DNA of 64,000 nt from Citrobacter sp. FP75 (GTDB lineage: Bacteria; Pseudomonadota; Gammaproteobacteria; Enterobacterales; Enterobacteriaceae): positions 310,001-374,000 of the forward strand of contig NZ_JAFDOE010000001.1 of assembly GCF_018342065.1 (NCBI RefSeq). The letters run 5' to 3'. The notes beneath the pieces were generated by a model. That model worked only from the letters and a program-made list of their open reading frames with translations. It searched no databases and had not been told where the DNA came from. The position numbers were made by a program, and so were the translations under genes. Positions within the stretch are counted from its first letter, which is position 1. Each line of letters starts with the position of its first letter. Shown here one piece after another: positions 8,068-16,749 of this stretch.

Positions 8068-10340
8068 GCAATGATCCGGGACTTCTGAACAGACGTTCTT
8101 TTTTAAAGGGATTGGTTGTACTGGGCACGGTAGCGGCTTTGCCGGGCGGGTTGTTGTCATCCCGCTGTGCTTATGCGCAGCCGCCGGTTCCGTTTAACCC
8201 TAAGACTTATAAAATTTTTCGCAATGCTTGTCCGCGTAACTGCTATGACACCTGTAGCATGAAAACCTGGGTGAAGGATGACGTTATCACCTTTGTGGAA
8301 GGTGCGCCGGAGTCGACTTTCACGCACGGAACGCCTTGTGTTAAAGGGCTGACGTATCCGCGTCGGGTATACAGCCCCGATCGCATTAAGTATCCGATGG
8401 TTCAGGATGGTCGTGGCAGCGGTAAATGGCGTCGGGTTTCCTGGGATGAGGCGATGCAGCGCATTGCCAGCAAAATGCTGGAAATCAAAAAGAAAGACGG
8501 CTCAATGTTGGGGCTGGCGCTGTCAAAATACTCAGGCAATCTTGGGGTAATGGGATACGCCGTTGAGGGGATGATGTCTTCTCTGGGTTACACCACGCGT
8601 TTTGCCGGTACACCATGCTGGCCTGCGGGTATTGATGCGCAGAACTACGACATGGGTGATATGTGGTGTAACGACCCGGAGGATTTTGTTAAAGCCAAAT
8701 ACATTATTATTTGGGGGGCAAATCCGGCATGGTGCTCGATGCACACCATGAAGTATATCTATCAGGCTCGCGAGAAAGGGGCGAAGGTCGTGGTGATTGA
8801 CCCACTGCTGACGCAAACGGCGGCCAAAGCCGATCTGTACCTGCGCGTTCGTCCGGGTTCTGATGGTGCGCTGGCGCTCGGTATGGCGCGTCACCTGGTG
8901 GACAAAGGTCTGGTTGATCAGGATTTCGTTAACAACTATTCCCACGGCTATGCCGAATTTGAAGATTACCTGCGCAATAACGTTACCGTCGAGTGGGCGT
9001 CTGAAATTTGTGGCCTGCCAGCCGATGTGATCCGTGAATTGGCCGAAGAGTTCACCGCGGTAAATCCTGCCACGGTGTGGATTGGCTACGGGATGCAGCG
9101 CCATGTCAACGGCGGCGCTAACGTCCGTGCGATCGACGCGTTTGTCGCGATGACCGGTAATATCGGCATTGAAGGCGGTGGCGCTCGCTACGGCCATTTG
9201 CAGACCTGGGGCTACAACTACCATGGCATGATGCAGAAACCGCCGGTGGGCTCTGTCGGGATGAAGGGGGCGGGTGGCCCAGTGGGTGAGTTTGTCAGCG
9301 ATAGCGGTGAAAAGAGCGAATACTCCGACCGCGCGCTGAACATTAACCAGACGGCGCAGGGGATCCTCGACGCCAGCGAACCGCCAGTACGAATGCTGTG
9401 GGTCGCGTCTAAAAACCCGTTTGCCCAGGATTTCGACCGCAACAAGATGGTGAAAGCGTTCGATAAACTGGAGATGGTGGTTTGTGTCGATCAGTTCTTC
9501 AATGAAACCGTGCAACACGCCGATATCGTCTTGCCTGTCACCACCACGTTTGAGCAGTGGGATGTCTCCTCGTCTTATTGGCACTACTGGTTGTCGGTCA
9601 ACGAACCGGCCATTAAACCGCTGTATGAGTGCAAAAGCGACCCGGAAATCGCCGCGTTGCTGTCCAAAACTATTAATAAACTGGAGCCGGGTTCGTGTAC
9701 CTTCCCGCAGGAGTTTGATGCCAAACGCTGGTTGGATCAGGAGTTCAACGAGGCGATGGGTAAACAGTTTGGTATTGCGGGCTGGGACGATCTGCTTGAA
9801 GGACCGCGCAAAGCGAAAATGGTCAGCACAGCGGCCTGGTACGATCGCAAATTTAAAACACCATCAGGCAAGTACGAATTTAAATCAGAACGCTGTGCGG
9901 AAAATGGTCACACTGCCTTGCCGGAATATAAGGCCGGTGCCAAAGGCGCGCTACCGTTCCATTTGTTTACGCCTCATCTCCAGTACGGACTGCACTCGCA
10001 GTTTGTGAATCTGGACTGGATGCAGGTTTTCTGGCCGGAACCGTTTGTGTATATCCATCCGTTTGCTGCGCAGAAAAAGGGGATTGCTGAAGGGGATCGC
10101 GTCAAAGTCTTCAACGAGGCGGGCCACGTTGAACTGCGCGCCAAAATCACCACCAACGTGCCGGAAGATTTCCTTGTGATGTATGAGTCCTGGTTCAACA
10201 AGCTTAGTTACAACGTACAAAACGTGGTTAAGGACACGCCGGCCGATATGGGAAAAATGGCGACCGGCGCACCCGGCGCGGCCATTCACAGTCAATTTGT
10301 AGATATTACCCTGTTGGGAAGTGAAGGAGCTGCGGCATGA
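8064..10340 (+). CDS. Tat-exported molybdopterin oxidoreductase, catalytic subunit (DmsA-like)
   Basis: Catalytic subunit of a DMSO-reductase-superfamily enzyme, 758 residues. A twin-arginine signal is present (NRRSFLKG, then a hydrophobic core ending at AYA). The [4Fe-4S] motif is Cys56, Cys60, Cys64 and Cys92. Motifs typical of bis-MGD binding follow (IIIWGANPAWC, VVIDPLLTQTA, VRPGSDGALALGM). Cys185 in AGTPCWPAG lies where these enzymes place the molybdenum ligand, so a cysteine ligand rather than the serine of DmsA is possible (inference from an eye alignment). The operon layout chaperone-A-B-C predicts a periplasm-facing, quinol-linked complex. Substrate unknown; a Salmonella operon of the same kind is annotated only generally. 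Confidence 0.9.
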   Translation: MSNDPGLLNRRSFLKGLVVLGTVAALPGGLLSSRCAYAQPPVPFNPKTYKIFRNACPRNCYDTCSMKTWVKDDVITFVEGAPESTFTHGTPCVKGLTYPRRVYSPDRIKYPMVQDGRGSGKWRRVSWDEAMQRIASKMLEIKKKDGSMLGLALSKYSGNLGVMGYAVEGMMSSLGYTTRFAGTPCWPAGIDAQNYDMGDMWCNDPEDFVKAKYIIIWGANPAWCSMHTMKYIYQAREKGAKVVVIDPLLTQTAAKADLYLRVRPGSDGALALGMARHLVDKGLVDQDFVNNYSHGYAEFEDYLRNNVTVEWASEICGLPADVIRELAEEFTAVNPATVWIGYGMQRHVNGGANVRAIDAFVAMTGNIGIEGGGARYGHLQTWGYNYHGMMQKPPVGSVGMKGAGGPVGEFVSDSGEKSEYSDRALNINQTAQGILDASEPPVRMLWVASKNPFAQDFDRNKMVKAFDKLEMVVCVDQFFNETVQHADIVLPVTTTFEQWDVSSSYWHYWLSVNEPAIKPLYECKSDPEIAALLSKTINKLEPGSCTFPQEFDAKRWLDQEFNEAMGKQFGIAGWDDLLEGPRKAKMVSTAAWYDRKFKTPSGKYEFKSERCAENGHTALPEYKAGAKGALPFHLFTPHLQYGLHSQFVNLDWMQVFWPEPFVYIHPFAAQKKGIAEGDRVKVFNEAGHVELRAKITTNVPEDFLVMYESWFNKLSYNVQNVVKDTPADMGKMATGAPGAAIHSQFVDITLLGSEGAAA

Positions 10341-10894
10341 GACGCGCGTTTTTAGTCAATAGCGATAAATGCATCGGCTGCCGTGGCTGCGCGATGGCGT
10401 GTAAGAGCTTTAACCAACTGGAGCCTGAACGCTACTGGCGCTATGTCTACCCGCTGGATAAAGAAATTTATCCGCATGAGGAGCGGGCGTTCTACTCGCT
10501 GGCCTGTAACCACTGCGAAAATCCGGCCTGCCTTGCGGCTTGTCCGGTAGAGGCCTACACCAAACGCGAAGATGGTGTGGTGGTGCATAACCCAGAACGC
10601 TGTATCGGATGTAAAAACTGTATCCGCAACTGCCCTTACGGTGCTCCGCGCTTCAATGAAGAGACGAAAAAGGCGGAAAAATGCAGTATGTGTTACGAAC
10701 GTCTTGATGTCGGGATGAACCCGGCGTGTGTGAACGCCTGTCCGGTAGGTGCACTTACTCTTATTGATCTGGATGCTGACCCCATCCCGAACAATGCCGT
10801 GCAGTATCCGCCGGGGTTCCCACGCATGCCGCAGCTTAATCCTGGGACGCGTTTTATCCTAGCTCGCCAACCGAAGCAGCCGGAGGACAAGTAA
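10337..10894 (+). CDS. Four-cluster ferredoxin subunit (DmsB-like)
   Basis: Electron-transfer subunit of 185 residues carrying cysteine motifs for four [4Fe-4S] clusters: DKCIGCRGCAMACKSF, ACNHCENPACLAACPVEAY, ERCIGCKNCIRNCPYG and KCSMCYERLD with ACVNACPVGAL. No signal peptide is seen, so it would be exported bound to the Tat-targeted catalytic subunit, as with DmsB. It overlaps the upstream gene by four bases and shares one base with the downstream anchor gene, so the three subunits are translationally coupled. Confidence 0.92.
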   Translation: MRRAFLVNSDKCIGCRGCAMACKSFNQLEPERYWRYVYPLDKEIYPHEERAFYSLACNHCENPACLAACPVEAYTKREDGVVVHNPERCIGCKNCIRNCPYGAPRFNEETKKAEKCSMCYERLDVGMNPACVNACPVGALTLIDLDADPIPNNAVQYPPGFPRMPQLNPGTRFILARQPKQPEDK

Positions 10895-11661
10895 TGGAAA
10901 AGTATGAACTTCCTCTGGTGATTTTTACGGTTTTAAGCCAGATGTCTGTCGGGATGACACTCATTCTGACGCTGCGCACATTGCGTGGGCAACTGGAGAG
11001 CAAGCGTCTTTACTGGCTGGTTAGCGGACTGATCCTGGCGGCGGCGTCCGTGGCGGCGGTGTTACACCTCGCACACCCGGATCGCGCCTACAACGCCCTG
11101 ATTAACCTGCAGCATGCATGGTTGAGCCGCGAAATTCTCGGTGCAACCTTGTACGGAGCGGCAGTCGGTGTGGCGTTCCTGGCGAAGGGGCACAAAGTTC
11201 CGGCCGTTCTGGCATCTCTTCTCGGGATCGCGCTGGTGGCGGTACAAGGCATGACCTATGCCGCACCGGCAATGGTCGCTATCGCCAATGGTCTGACGAT
11301 GCTGCTGTTCTTTACTACGGTATGGGTCATGGGCTGTGCGGCGATTCCGCTACTTAATCTCGCACCTGCGGTTAGCGCATTACGCCAGGGGATTGTGGTT
11401 TGCCTGGCAGTGCTGATCGCCGCGCCGATTATCTGGTTAAGCGGTGGCACCATTATGCAGATGACGGCACATGCCTGGCTTTCGTCACCGCTTTATCTGG
11501 CGAGTCTGGTGTGTCTGGCGCTGGCCTTCGTGCTGAGCCGTCACGGTGAGCGTAGAGCTAAGGTGCTCTTTATCCTGCTGTTTGTTGGCGTATTTCTGAG
11601 CCGTCTGACGTTCTTTGGCGATACGGTCAGCACCATCGTAAATATCGGTCACTTGTACTGA
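10894..11661 (+). CDS. DmsC-like integral membrane anchor subunit
   Basis: Polytopic membrane protein of 255 residues with about eight hydrophobic segments, the first at residues 5-25 and the last near the C-terminus. The start fits the DmsC family (MEKYELPLVIFTVLSQMSVG). It is expected to anchor the catalytic and ferredoxin subunits and to oxidise menaquinol. The start ATG overlaps the stop of the ferredoxin gene (TAATG). The operon ends 14 bases later at a bidirectional terminator. Confidence 0.88.
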   Translation: MEKYELPLVIFTVLSQMSVGMTLILTLRTLRGQLESKRLYWLVSGLILAAASVAAVLHLAHPDRAYNALINLQHAWLSREILGATLYGAAVGVAFLAKGHKVPAVLASLLGIALVAVQGMTYAAPAMVAIANGLTMLLFFTTVWVMGCAAIPLLNLAPAVSALRQGIVVCLAVLIAAPIIWLSGGTIMQMTAHAWLSSPLYLASLVCLALAFVLSRHGERRAKVLFILLFVGVFLSRLTFFGDTVSTIVNIGHLY

Positions 11662-11674
11662 TCGTGATGAAATA

Positions 11675-11710
11675 AAAACCCCTGTCAGGGCTTCACCTGG
11701 CAGGGGTTTT
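11675..11710. terminator. Bidirectional terminator between the dms-like operon and uspG
   Basis: AAAACCCCTG-TCAGG-GCTTCA-CCTGG-CAGGGGTTTT forms a long stem with A- and T-rich ends on both strands. It serves the plus-strand dms-like operon and the minus-strand uspG, which converge here. Confidence 0.9.
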
Positions 11711-11730
11711 CTATAGCAAATCAGTTACTG

Positions 11731-12159
11731 TTAACGTACAACCAGCACCGGCAGGGTCGCGTGACGCACAACGCTGGAGGCGTTAGAGCCGAGCAGATGA
11801 GTGCTGATTGACGGGTTACGTGACCCAATGACCACGACATCCGCATTGAGCTCTTCGCCCAACTCGTTGACTACATCACGCACGCTACCAAAGCGAACGT
11901 GCTGTTTGATGCGCGAAGGGTCAATACTGAAGTGACCGACCATCGTTTGCAGACGGGTTTCCGCTTCGTGCTGCAGATGTTCCTCAAAACGACGAACGTC
12001 AGCAGCAAAACGATGCAGGCTTAAGCTGGCGGAGCCAGGAAGCACATGCAGGAGATGGATAATCCCGTTTTCCTGTGCCAGAAATTCTGCATGGCGAACA
12101 GCCTTATCGCTCAGTTCCATTTCGAATACATCAACAGGCATTATGATTGTGTTGTACAT
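11731..12159 (-). CDS. uspG: UspG universal stress protein
   Basis: Small cytoplasmic universal stress protein of 142 residues that binds nucleotide and is autophosphorylated/adenylylated in E. coli. The N-terminal beta-strand [20 protein letters not shown] and the C-terminal nucleotide loop [20 protein letters not shown] are intact. The frame extends upstream, but AAGGAG seven bases before the ATG at 12159 and the family length favour this start. It stands alone, converging on the dms-like operon. Confidence 0.95.
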   Translation of the reverse strand: MYNTIIMPVDVFEMELSDKAVRHAEFLAQENGIIHLLHVLPGSASLSLHRFAADVRRFEEHLQHEAETRLQTMVGHFSIDPSRIKQHVRFGSVRDVVNELGEELNADVVVIGSRNPSISTHLLGSNASSVVRHATLPVLVVR

Positions 12160-12303
12160 AAACATTCTCCTTGTCATTACATGAACACATAACAGCATAG
12201 TATTAAAAATGATTCTGTCAGTCACGACACAGATTTATGTTTTGCGAGCAGGAGAGGGAAAGCGGTGACAATGTAAATGAGGGTTGAGATTTCAGCGGAA
12301 AGA

Positions 12304-12319
12304 GGATGCGTAAGCATCC
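12304..12319 (-). terminator. Weak terminator-like hairpin after rnk
   Basis: GGATGC-GTAA-GCATCC lies 38 bases beyond the rnk stop; on the minus strand it is followed by TCTTTCC. The stem is short and the U-tract interrupted, so function is uncertain. Confidence 0.4.
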
Positions 12320-12356
12320 CCTGTAAGATAAAGCGAGTGGCTTTGATATGACAGAG

Positions 12357-12767
12357 TTAGCGCAGGTAGTCGCCTGCAGCTTCAGGCTGGTACTCAAGTG
12401 CAATGACTTCGAGATGAGTTGACATACCGCCTGGCAGTTCCCAGTGGATCGTGTCGCCAACGCGCAGGCCCAGCAGGGCTGCACCAACCGGGGCCATCAC
12501 TGAAAGCTGAGTACTGCTGTCGGTCATATTTGCCGGATACACCAGGGTACGCACCCGGACTTCACCATCGCTCAGATTGCGGAATTTCACGCGGCTGTTC
12601 ATGGTGACGACATCGTGCGGCATGGTTTCCGGAGAACACATTTGAGCGCGATCCAGTTCGGCGTTTAAGGCGTCAGCAATCGGTAAACCAGCAAACGCAG
12701 GTTGTTCCAGCAGGCGGTCAATGCGCTCAGCATCGAGGTCGTTAATGATGATAGTTGGTCTGGACAT
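12357..12767 (-). CDS. rnk: Rnk, regulator of nucleoside diphosphate kinase (GreA/B-like)
   Basis: Cytoplasmic 136-residue protein of the GreA/GreB structural family that can bind RNA polymerase; the name comes from its effect on Ndk levels. It has a short N-terminal coiled coil ([20 protein letters not shown]) and the C-terminal FKBP-like domain with [19 protein letters not shown]-type sequence. The N-terminal helix pair is shorter than in GreA, as is normal for Rnk. It lies downstream of rna on the same strand, separated by the rna terminator, so it probably has its own promoter in 12768-12815. Confidence 0.94.
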   Translation of the reverse strand: MSRPTIIINDLDAERIDRLLEQPAFAGLPIADALNAELDRAQMCSPETMPHDVVTMNSRVKFRNLSDGEVRVRTLVYPANMTDSSTQLSVMAPVGAALLGLRVGDTIHWELPGGMSTHLEVIALEYQPEAAGDYLR

Positions 12768-12815
12768 TTATTACTCCATGTCGTCGATACTGCGAGTGCG
12801 CAGGTAAATAATCCC

Positions 12816-12850
12816 AAAAGAAAACCCTCACCGTCAGGCGGCAAGGGTTT
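12816..12850 (-). terminator. Intrinsic terminator of rna
   Basis: On the minus strand AAACCCT and AGGGTTT (12844-12850 and 12822-12828) flank an inner CCGCC/GACGG stem, followed by TTTCTTTT. It lies between the rna stop and the rnk start. Confidence 0.75.
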
Positions 12851-12913
12851 AGCTTTTATGATGATACTGAGACTTACCCCAGGTTTGAAGTGATTTAGTT
12901 CACATTCAGGCGA

Positions 12914-13720
12914 TCAATAACCGACTTTATCGAGGATAAACTGCTTACCGCAGTTGCCGGGATGCGCCTGTGGCAGGAATGACGCAGCTGAAAGCGGGGA
13001 ATTAATGGTGTCCGCTTTCAGGGTAAACTGGATTTCCGTCAGGTAAGCCGGGTTACCATGGCAGCTTAATTTCACCGCCTTCACGCTCTCTTTACCCCAG
13101 CTTTTCGCGACTGCGGCGTCAAATTCGTTGCGGCTGATGGCTTTTCCGTAATTGTCGGCAATAAATTTGCCTAATTCGGTATTTTTTATCTCGCTACTCA
13201 TTCGCACCATGGTGCCAAAGTACGCGTCAGGGTCGAAACCAAAACAGGCCCCGTGTTTGGCATATTCGTAACGTTCGAGGCAGGATGTTCCGCCAGCACC
13301 GGGCATCACGGCGCTCAGTTTCGCCGCACTCTCCAGTGACAGCCCCGTTTCTGGTGCAGCGCATTTACGGCTGGCACGGGCTTCCGGCAGATTTGGGATT
13401 GGGCGCGTTGCGCAGCCAAAGCGCATCCACCGACGATTATCCACGCCGCGGGCGGCGATTGATTTTGGCAGGCCCGGCCACAGACCGTGGACGGTCAGGA
13501 AATCCGTTTTATTTGCAGCTTCTTTTTGCAGGCGACATTCGTCGGGTTCCTGGCGATTACGCTCGTGTTGGCTCTGACAAAAACCGGTTTGCCAGGAGAG
13601 CGCCAGCACATAGCGGTCAAAATCACCGTATTGTTTTGCCTGAAGTTGTTCGGCCTGGGCCGCAGAGACCGGCAGCAGAAGTGCCGCCAGCAAAGAGCAA
13701 TAACGCCATGTTGATATCAT
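12914..13720 (-). CDS. rna: RNase I, periplasmic T2-family ribonuclease
   Basis: Broad-specificity periplasmic endoribonuclease of the T2 family, 268 residues. A signal peptide (CSLLAALLLPVSAAQA) precedes the mature start EQLQAK. The two T2 catalytic blocks with histidines are present: FLTVHGLWPG (CAS I) and the region RYEYAKHGACF (CAS II, EYxKHG). Several cysteines suit disulfide-bonded periplasmic folding. It is monocistronic, between citT and rnk. Confidence 0.95.
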   Translation of the reverse strand: MISTWRYCSLLAALLLPVSAAQAEQLQAKQYGDFDRYVLALSWQTGFCQSQHERNRQEPDECRLQKEAANKTDFLTVHGLWPGLPKSIAARGVDNRRWMRFGCATRPIPNLPEARASRKCAAPETGLSLESAAKLSAVMPGAGGTSCLERYEYAKHGACFGFDPDAYFGTMVRMSSEIKNTELGKFIADNYGKAISRNEFDAAVAKSWGKESVKAVKLSCHGNPAYLTEIQFTLKADTINSPLSAASFLPQAHPGNCGKQFILDKVGY

Positions 13721-13767
13721 GATGAATTCGAATACTTATATAATTTCTGAATGTCATCTATTAAATC

Positions 13768-13802
13768 ATAAAAAATGCCAGTCAGGTTTAGCCGACTGGC
13801 AT
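13768..13802 (-). terminator. Intrinsic terminator of the citCDEFXGT operon
   Basis: On the minus strand ATGCCAGTC and GACTGGCAT (13794-13802 and 13775-13783) form a 9-bp stem followed by TTTTTTA. It lies 29 bases after the citT stop and ends the operon before rna. Confidence 0.88.
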
Positions 13803-13830
13803 CATTTTCGTTACGCGTCAGGAGGAACGA

Positions 13831-15294
13831 TTAGCTCCACATCGCCAGAATCGGCCAGCCGACCAGCAGAAGCATGGAGATGTAGATAACGCCGAAGATT
13901 GCACCCAGACGCCAGTAGTCTTTGGACTTCACATAACCACAGCCGTAGATGATAACGCCAGGACCGGTGGCATACGGAGTCAGACAGCCCATGATACCGA
14001 TGGACAGTACCAGCAGAATACACAGATGCTCCATTGGTACGCCCGGGATCCCTTTACCAACGGCCAGAATCACCGGCAGCATGGTCGCGGTATGCGCAGA
14101 AAGGCTGGCAAACAGGTAGTGAGCAAAATAGAACACCAGTACCAGCACGATGACGGTCGCGTTAGGCGAGAAGCCTTCCAGATGCGAGCTCATGGCGTTG
14201 GCGAACCAGTCGATAAAACCTGAACGGGTTAAGCCGTTGGCCATCACCACCAGGGTAGCGAGGTTGACCAGCGTGTTCCATGCGCTGTTATAGCGGGTAA
14301 TGTCTTTCCACGGTACCACGTGCAGCGCCAGCATCAGAGAAACCGCCAGCAGACCTACTGCGGTGGCATCAATCACCTTGCCACCGAATACCCACAGACC
14401 CAGGCTCAGCAGCACCAGACCGATCAGTGTCAGCTCTTTACGGGTCAGTTTACCCATGGTTTTCAGTTCGTCACCGGCCCATGCGGCAACTTCTGCACTG
14501 TGAGTGACTTCCGGTTTGTACAGAACGTAGGACAGCCACGGCGCAACGATCAGTAAAATAATACCGACCGGCAGGAAGCTGAGGAACCACTGCAGCCAGC
14601 TGATTTGGATGCCGGCAATTTTGTTGACGAATTCCAGACCCAGTACGTTTGGTGCCGCGCCAGTAACGAACATTGAGGAACTCAGGCTGGTACTGATCAC
14701 CATCATCCACATCAGATAACCGCCGATACGGCGTGCTGAAGGATCGTTAGGGAATGATTTAAACAGCGGCGGCAGGTTTTTGATAACCGGGAAGACGGTA
14801 CCACCGGTACGCGCGGTGTTAGATGGTGTAAACGGCGCCAGCAGGATGTCGATAATCACAATCGCATAGCCCAGCGTCAGGGTACGTTTCCCCATGAACT
14901 TCACCAGGAACAGTGCGATACGACGACCCAGACCGGTGACTTCATAACCCAGTGCGAAAATAAACGCACCGAACACCAACCACACGGTGGTGCTGGAGAA
15001 GCCCGCCAGACCCCATTTCAGCGCCTGTTTACCGGCGTGAAAGGTTGGATCAGCCAGTTCTTTGGCATCAAACAGCAGGTAGTTACTGCCGATAACGCAA
15101 ATAGTCACGGCAATAAAGCTGATCGCTGTTGCCGGGATTGGCTCGAGGATCATACCGACGATCATAGCCACAAACACGGCAAAGTAGTGCCAGGCCTGCG
15201 GGGGCATTCCATCAGGGACGGGGATAAGAAACATGACGCCCATTACAACCAGCGGGGCCAGTAACTTCCATATACTATCTTTTGATAAAGACAT
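13831..15294 (-). CDS. citT: CitT citrate/succinate antiporter
   Basis: Inner-membrane carrier of the DASS (CitT/2-oxoglutarate) family, 487 residues, exchanging citrate for succinate during anaerobic citrate fermentation. Hydrophobic segments run throughout; family marks include GLAGFSSTTVWLVFGAFIFA and the conserved LAPFTPSNTARTGGTVFPV, which forms a substrate/sodium-type loop. It is the last gene of the citrate lyase operon. The succinate exported is the end product of the fumarate branch that uses oxaloacetate from citrate lyase. Confidence 0.96.
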   Translation of the reverse strand: MSLSKDSIWKLLAPLVVMGVMFLIPVPDGMPPQAWHYFAVFVAMIVGMILEPIPATAISFIAVTICVIGSNYLLFDAKELADPTFHAGKQALKWGLAGFSSTTVWLVFGAFIFALGYEVTGLGRRIALFLVKFMGKRTLTLGYAIVIIDILLAPFTPSNTARTGGTVFPVIKNLPPLFKSFPNDPSARRIGGYLMWMMVISTSLSSSMFVTGAAPNVLGLEFVNKIAGIQISWLQWFLSFLPVGIILLIVAPWLSYVLYKPEVTHSAEVAAWAGDELKTMGKLTRKELTLIGLVLLSLGLWVFGGKVIDATAVGLLAVSLMLALHVVPWKDITRYNSAWNTLVNLATLVVMANGLTRSGFIDWFANAMSSHLEGFSPNATVIVLVLVFYFAHYLFASLSAHTATMLPVILAVGKGIPGVPMEHLCILLVLSIGIMGCLTPYATGPGVIIYGCGYVKSKDYWRLGAIFGVIYISMLLLVGWPILAMWS

Positions 15295-15317
15295 GAATGA
15301 TTCTCCGGAAAGGATCT

Positions 15318-16223
15318 TTAATTGTGATAATGATGAACTTGTGAAATCTGAGCTAAGAACCAGGTGACAATCAGCAGATCGGCGCAGCCTCCAGGACTGA
15401 GATTGCGTTCAATACACTGTTGGTCGAACTGGTGCAGGTAATCGAGATCGGCGGGGGTACGAATTCCCCCTTGCTGCAATAATGTGGCGGATTGCTGCTG
15501 TAACCAGCGCAAGCCCTCAGCGCCACCGCGGGAAGCCACGTTGGTATCGCCGTTGATTGCCATGAGCAGCAGTAAGGTGTCGAGCAACGCCAGTTCAGGA
15601 TCGAGGCCCTGAGCCAGCAACGTGCGGTAGTGCGGTAAAGCGTGGTTGATCACTAATGGATAGCCCGCTTCTGCTTCACCGCGTGCGCCGGTTAACCCCA
15701 GTTGTTGATACAGACGCTGGCCAGCCGTGAGTTGTTGATTGTTCTGGCGCAGTTCGCGCTCGGTCAGGCCGCGGCAAAAGGTTGCCGCCGTAGAGCAAAT
15801 GGTTTCAGGTGTAACGGTTTGGCGGAGCTGGTGCAGGCGGCCAATGGCGGCGCACAGCAATCCCAGCGAAAAGATACTGCCTTTATGGGTGTTCACCCCG
15901 GCGGTGGCGCGAAACATCTCGGCCTCGCAGGCCATACCCACTGGACGCAGTCCTTTCAGCACATCTTCAGGCGCGAGTTGCGAGCTGAATGCTCCGTATT
16001 CGACGAAACGTGGCAACCAGGCCTGGATGGCCTCTGCGCTGCGGTGAAAATCTTCCAGCGCCATGTCTTTGTGCGCGCCGTTATTAATGCGATCCACCAG
16101 ACCGGGTTTGGGCGACAAGTTGACTTCCGTCATCATGGCGCGCCACGCGAGCGTCGCGTAGGCTTCAGGCAGATCCTGAGGAAGGACGGTGGAATCAGTC
16201 GATGTTGCGGGAATCGGCATCAT
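15318..16223 (-). CDS. citG: CitG, triphosphoribosyl-dephospho-CoA synthase
   Basis: Makes 2'-(5''-triphosphoribosyl)-3'-dephospho-CoA from ATP and dephospho-CoA, the precursor of the citrate lyase prosthetic group. The 301-residue protein has the family segments [19 protein letters not shown] and [19 protein letters not shown], and a C-terminal [10 protein letters not shown]. It overlaps citX by 29 bases; two adjacent ATG codons (16223 and 16220) are possible starts. It lies between citX and citT in the operon. Confidence 0.94.
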   Translation of the reverse strand: MMPIPATSTDSTVLPQDLPEAYATLAWRAMMTEVNLSPKPGLVDRINNGAHKDMALEDFHRSAEAIQAWLPRFVEYGAFSSQLAPEDVLKGLRPVGMACEAEMFRATAGVNTHKGSIFSLGLLCAAIGRLHQLRQTVTPETICSTAATFCRGLTERELRQNNQQLTAGQRLYQQLGLTGARGEAEAGYPLVINHALPHYRTLLAQGLDPELALLDTLLLLMAINGDTNVASRGGAEGLRWLQQQSATLLQQGGIRTPADLDYLHQFDQQCIERNLSPGGCADLLIVTWFLAQISQVHHYHN

Positions 16224-16746
16224 GCAGCAGTTCCTCCATGCGAATAAGTAGGTCGGAAAGCGCGTGGGTTTTACCCCGCGCGCAGTCGGCAGCGCTTTGC
16301 TCGCACAGCAGGCAGCGGCGGGCAGGGAGCGCGAAATGACGGCGGGACAGGATCTCCCCTTCAGGGGTCAGGACATCGAGGTCCCATAACCGTCCCAACG
16401 GATGTGAATGCTCAAGCCCGATGGTGGCGAGTTTGAGGTCGTGTGCCGGGGCTTCAATAGACAACAGACCTTCCGGTCCGCTGGCAGAAACCCGCGCAGT
16501 TTGCTCCCTGACAATCCAGCCAGATTTTTCCGCCAGCGCGAGCAGGGCAGTCATGCCGTGATTAAAAATACGACGAGTGAGCTCGCTGTCTTTAATCGGG
16601 CCCGGCGCTACCACGGTAAAAGAGACCAGTGGTGCGTGGTGGCGCGTGAGCCAGGCATGCTGCCGCGCTTGTCTCTCATCCCGGCTGGCGAGCAGCTCGA
16701 CAATAGAAACCGCGTGGCAGGTGGCATGTTCAGGGAGCAGGTGCAT
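16195..16746 (-). CDS. citX: CitX, apo-citrate lyase phosphoribosyl-dephospho-CoA transferase
   Basis: Nucleotidyltransferase that attaches the prosthetic group made by CitG to the serine of the acyl carrier protein CitD. The nucleotidyltransferase motif G-R-x-x-D-x-D is seen as GRLWDLD, near residue 120. Length is 183 residues, as in E. coli. It starts three bases after the citF stop and overlaps citG, in keeping with tight translational coupling of the operon. Confidence 0.94.
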   Translation of the reverse strand: MHLLPEHATCHAVSIVELLASRDERQARQHAWLTRHHAPLVSFTVVAPGPIKDSELTRRIFNHGMTALLALAEKSGWIVREQTARVSASGPEGLLSIEAPAHDLKLATIGLEHSHPLGRLWDLDVLTPEGEILSRRHFALPARRCLLCEQSAADCARGKTHALSDLLIRMEELLHDADSRNID

Positions 16747-16749
16747 GGC

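Noticed and set aside
8532-9584. Long open frame (350 codons) on the minus strand inside the dms-like catalytic gene
   Set aside because: It is antisense to a clear molybdoenzyme, is rich in Arg/His with no recognisable domain, and lacks a ribosome site. Codon bias of the sense gene explains it.
8064-10340. Possible selenocysteine in the molybdoenzyme
   Set aside because: No in-frame TGA exists in the gene; Cys185 occupies the candidate ligand position.
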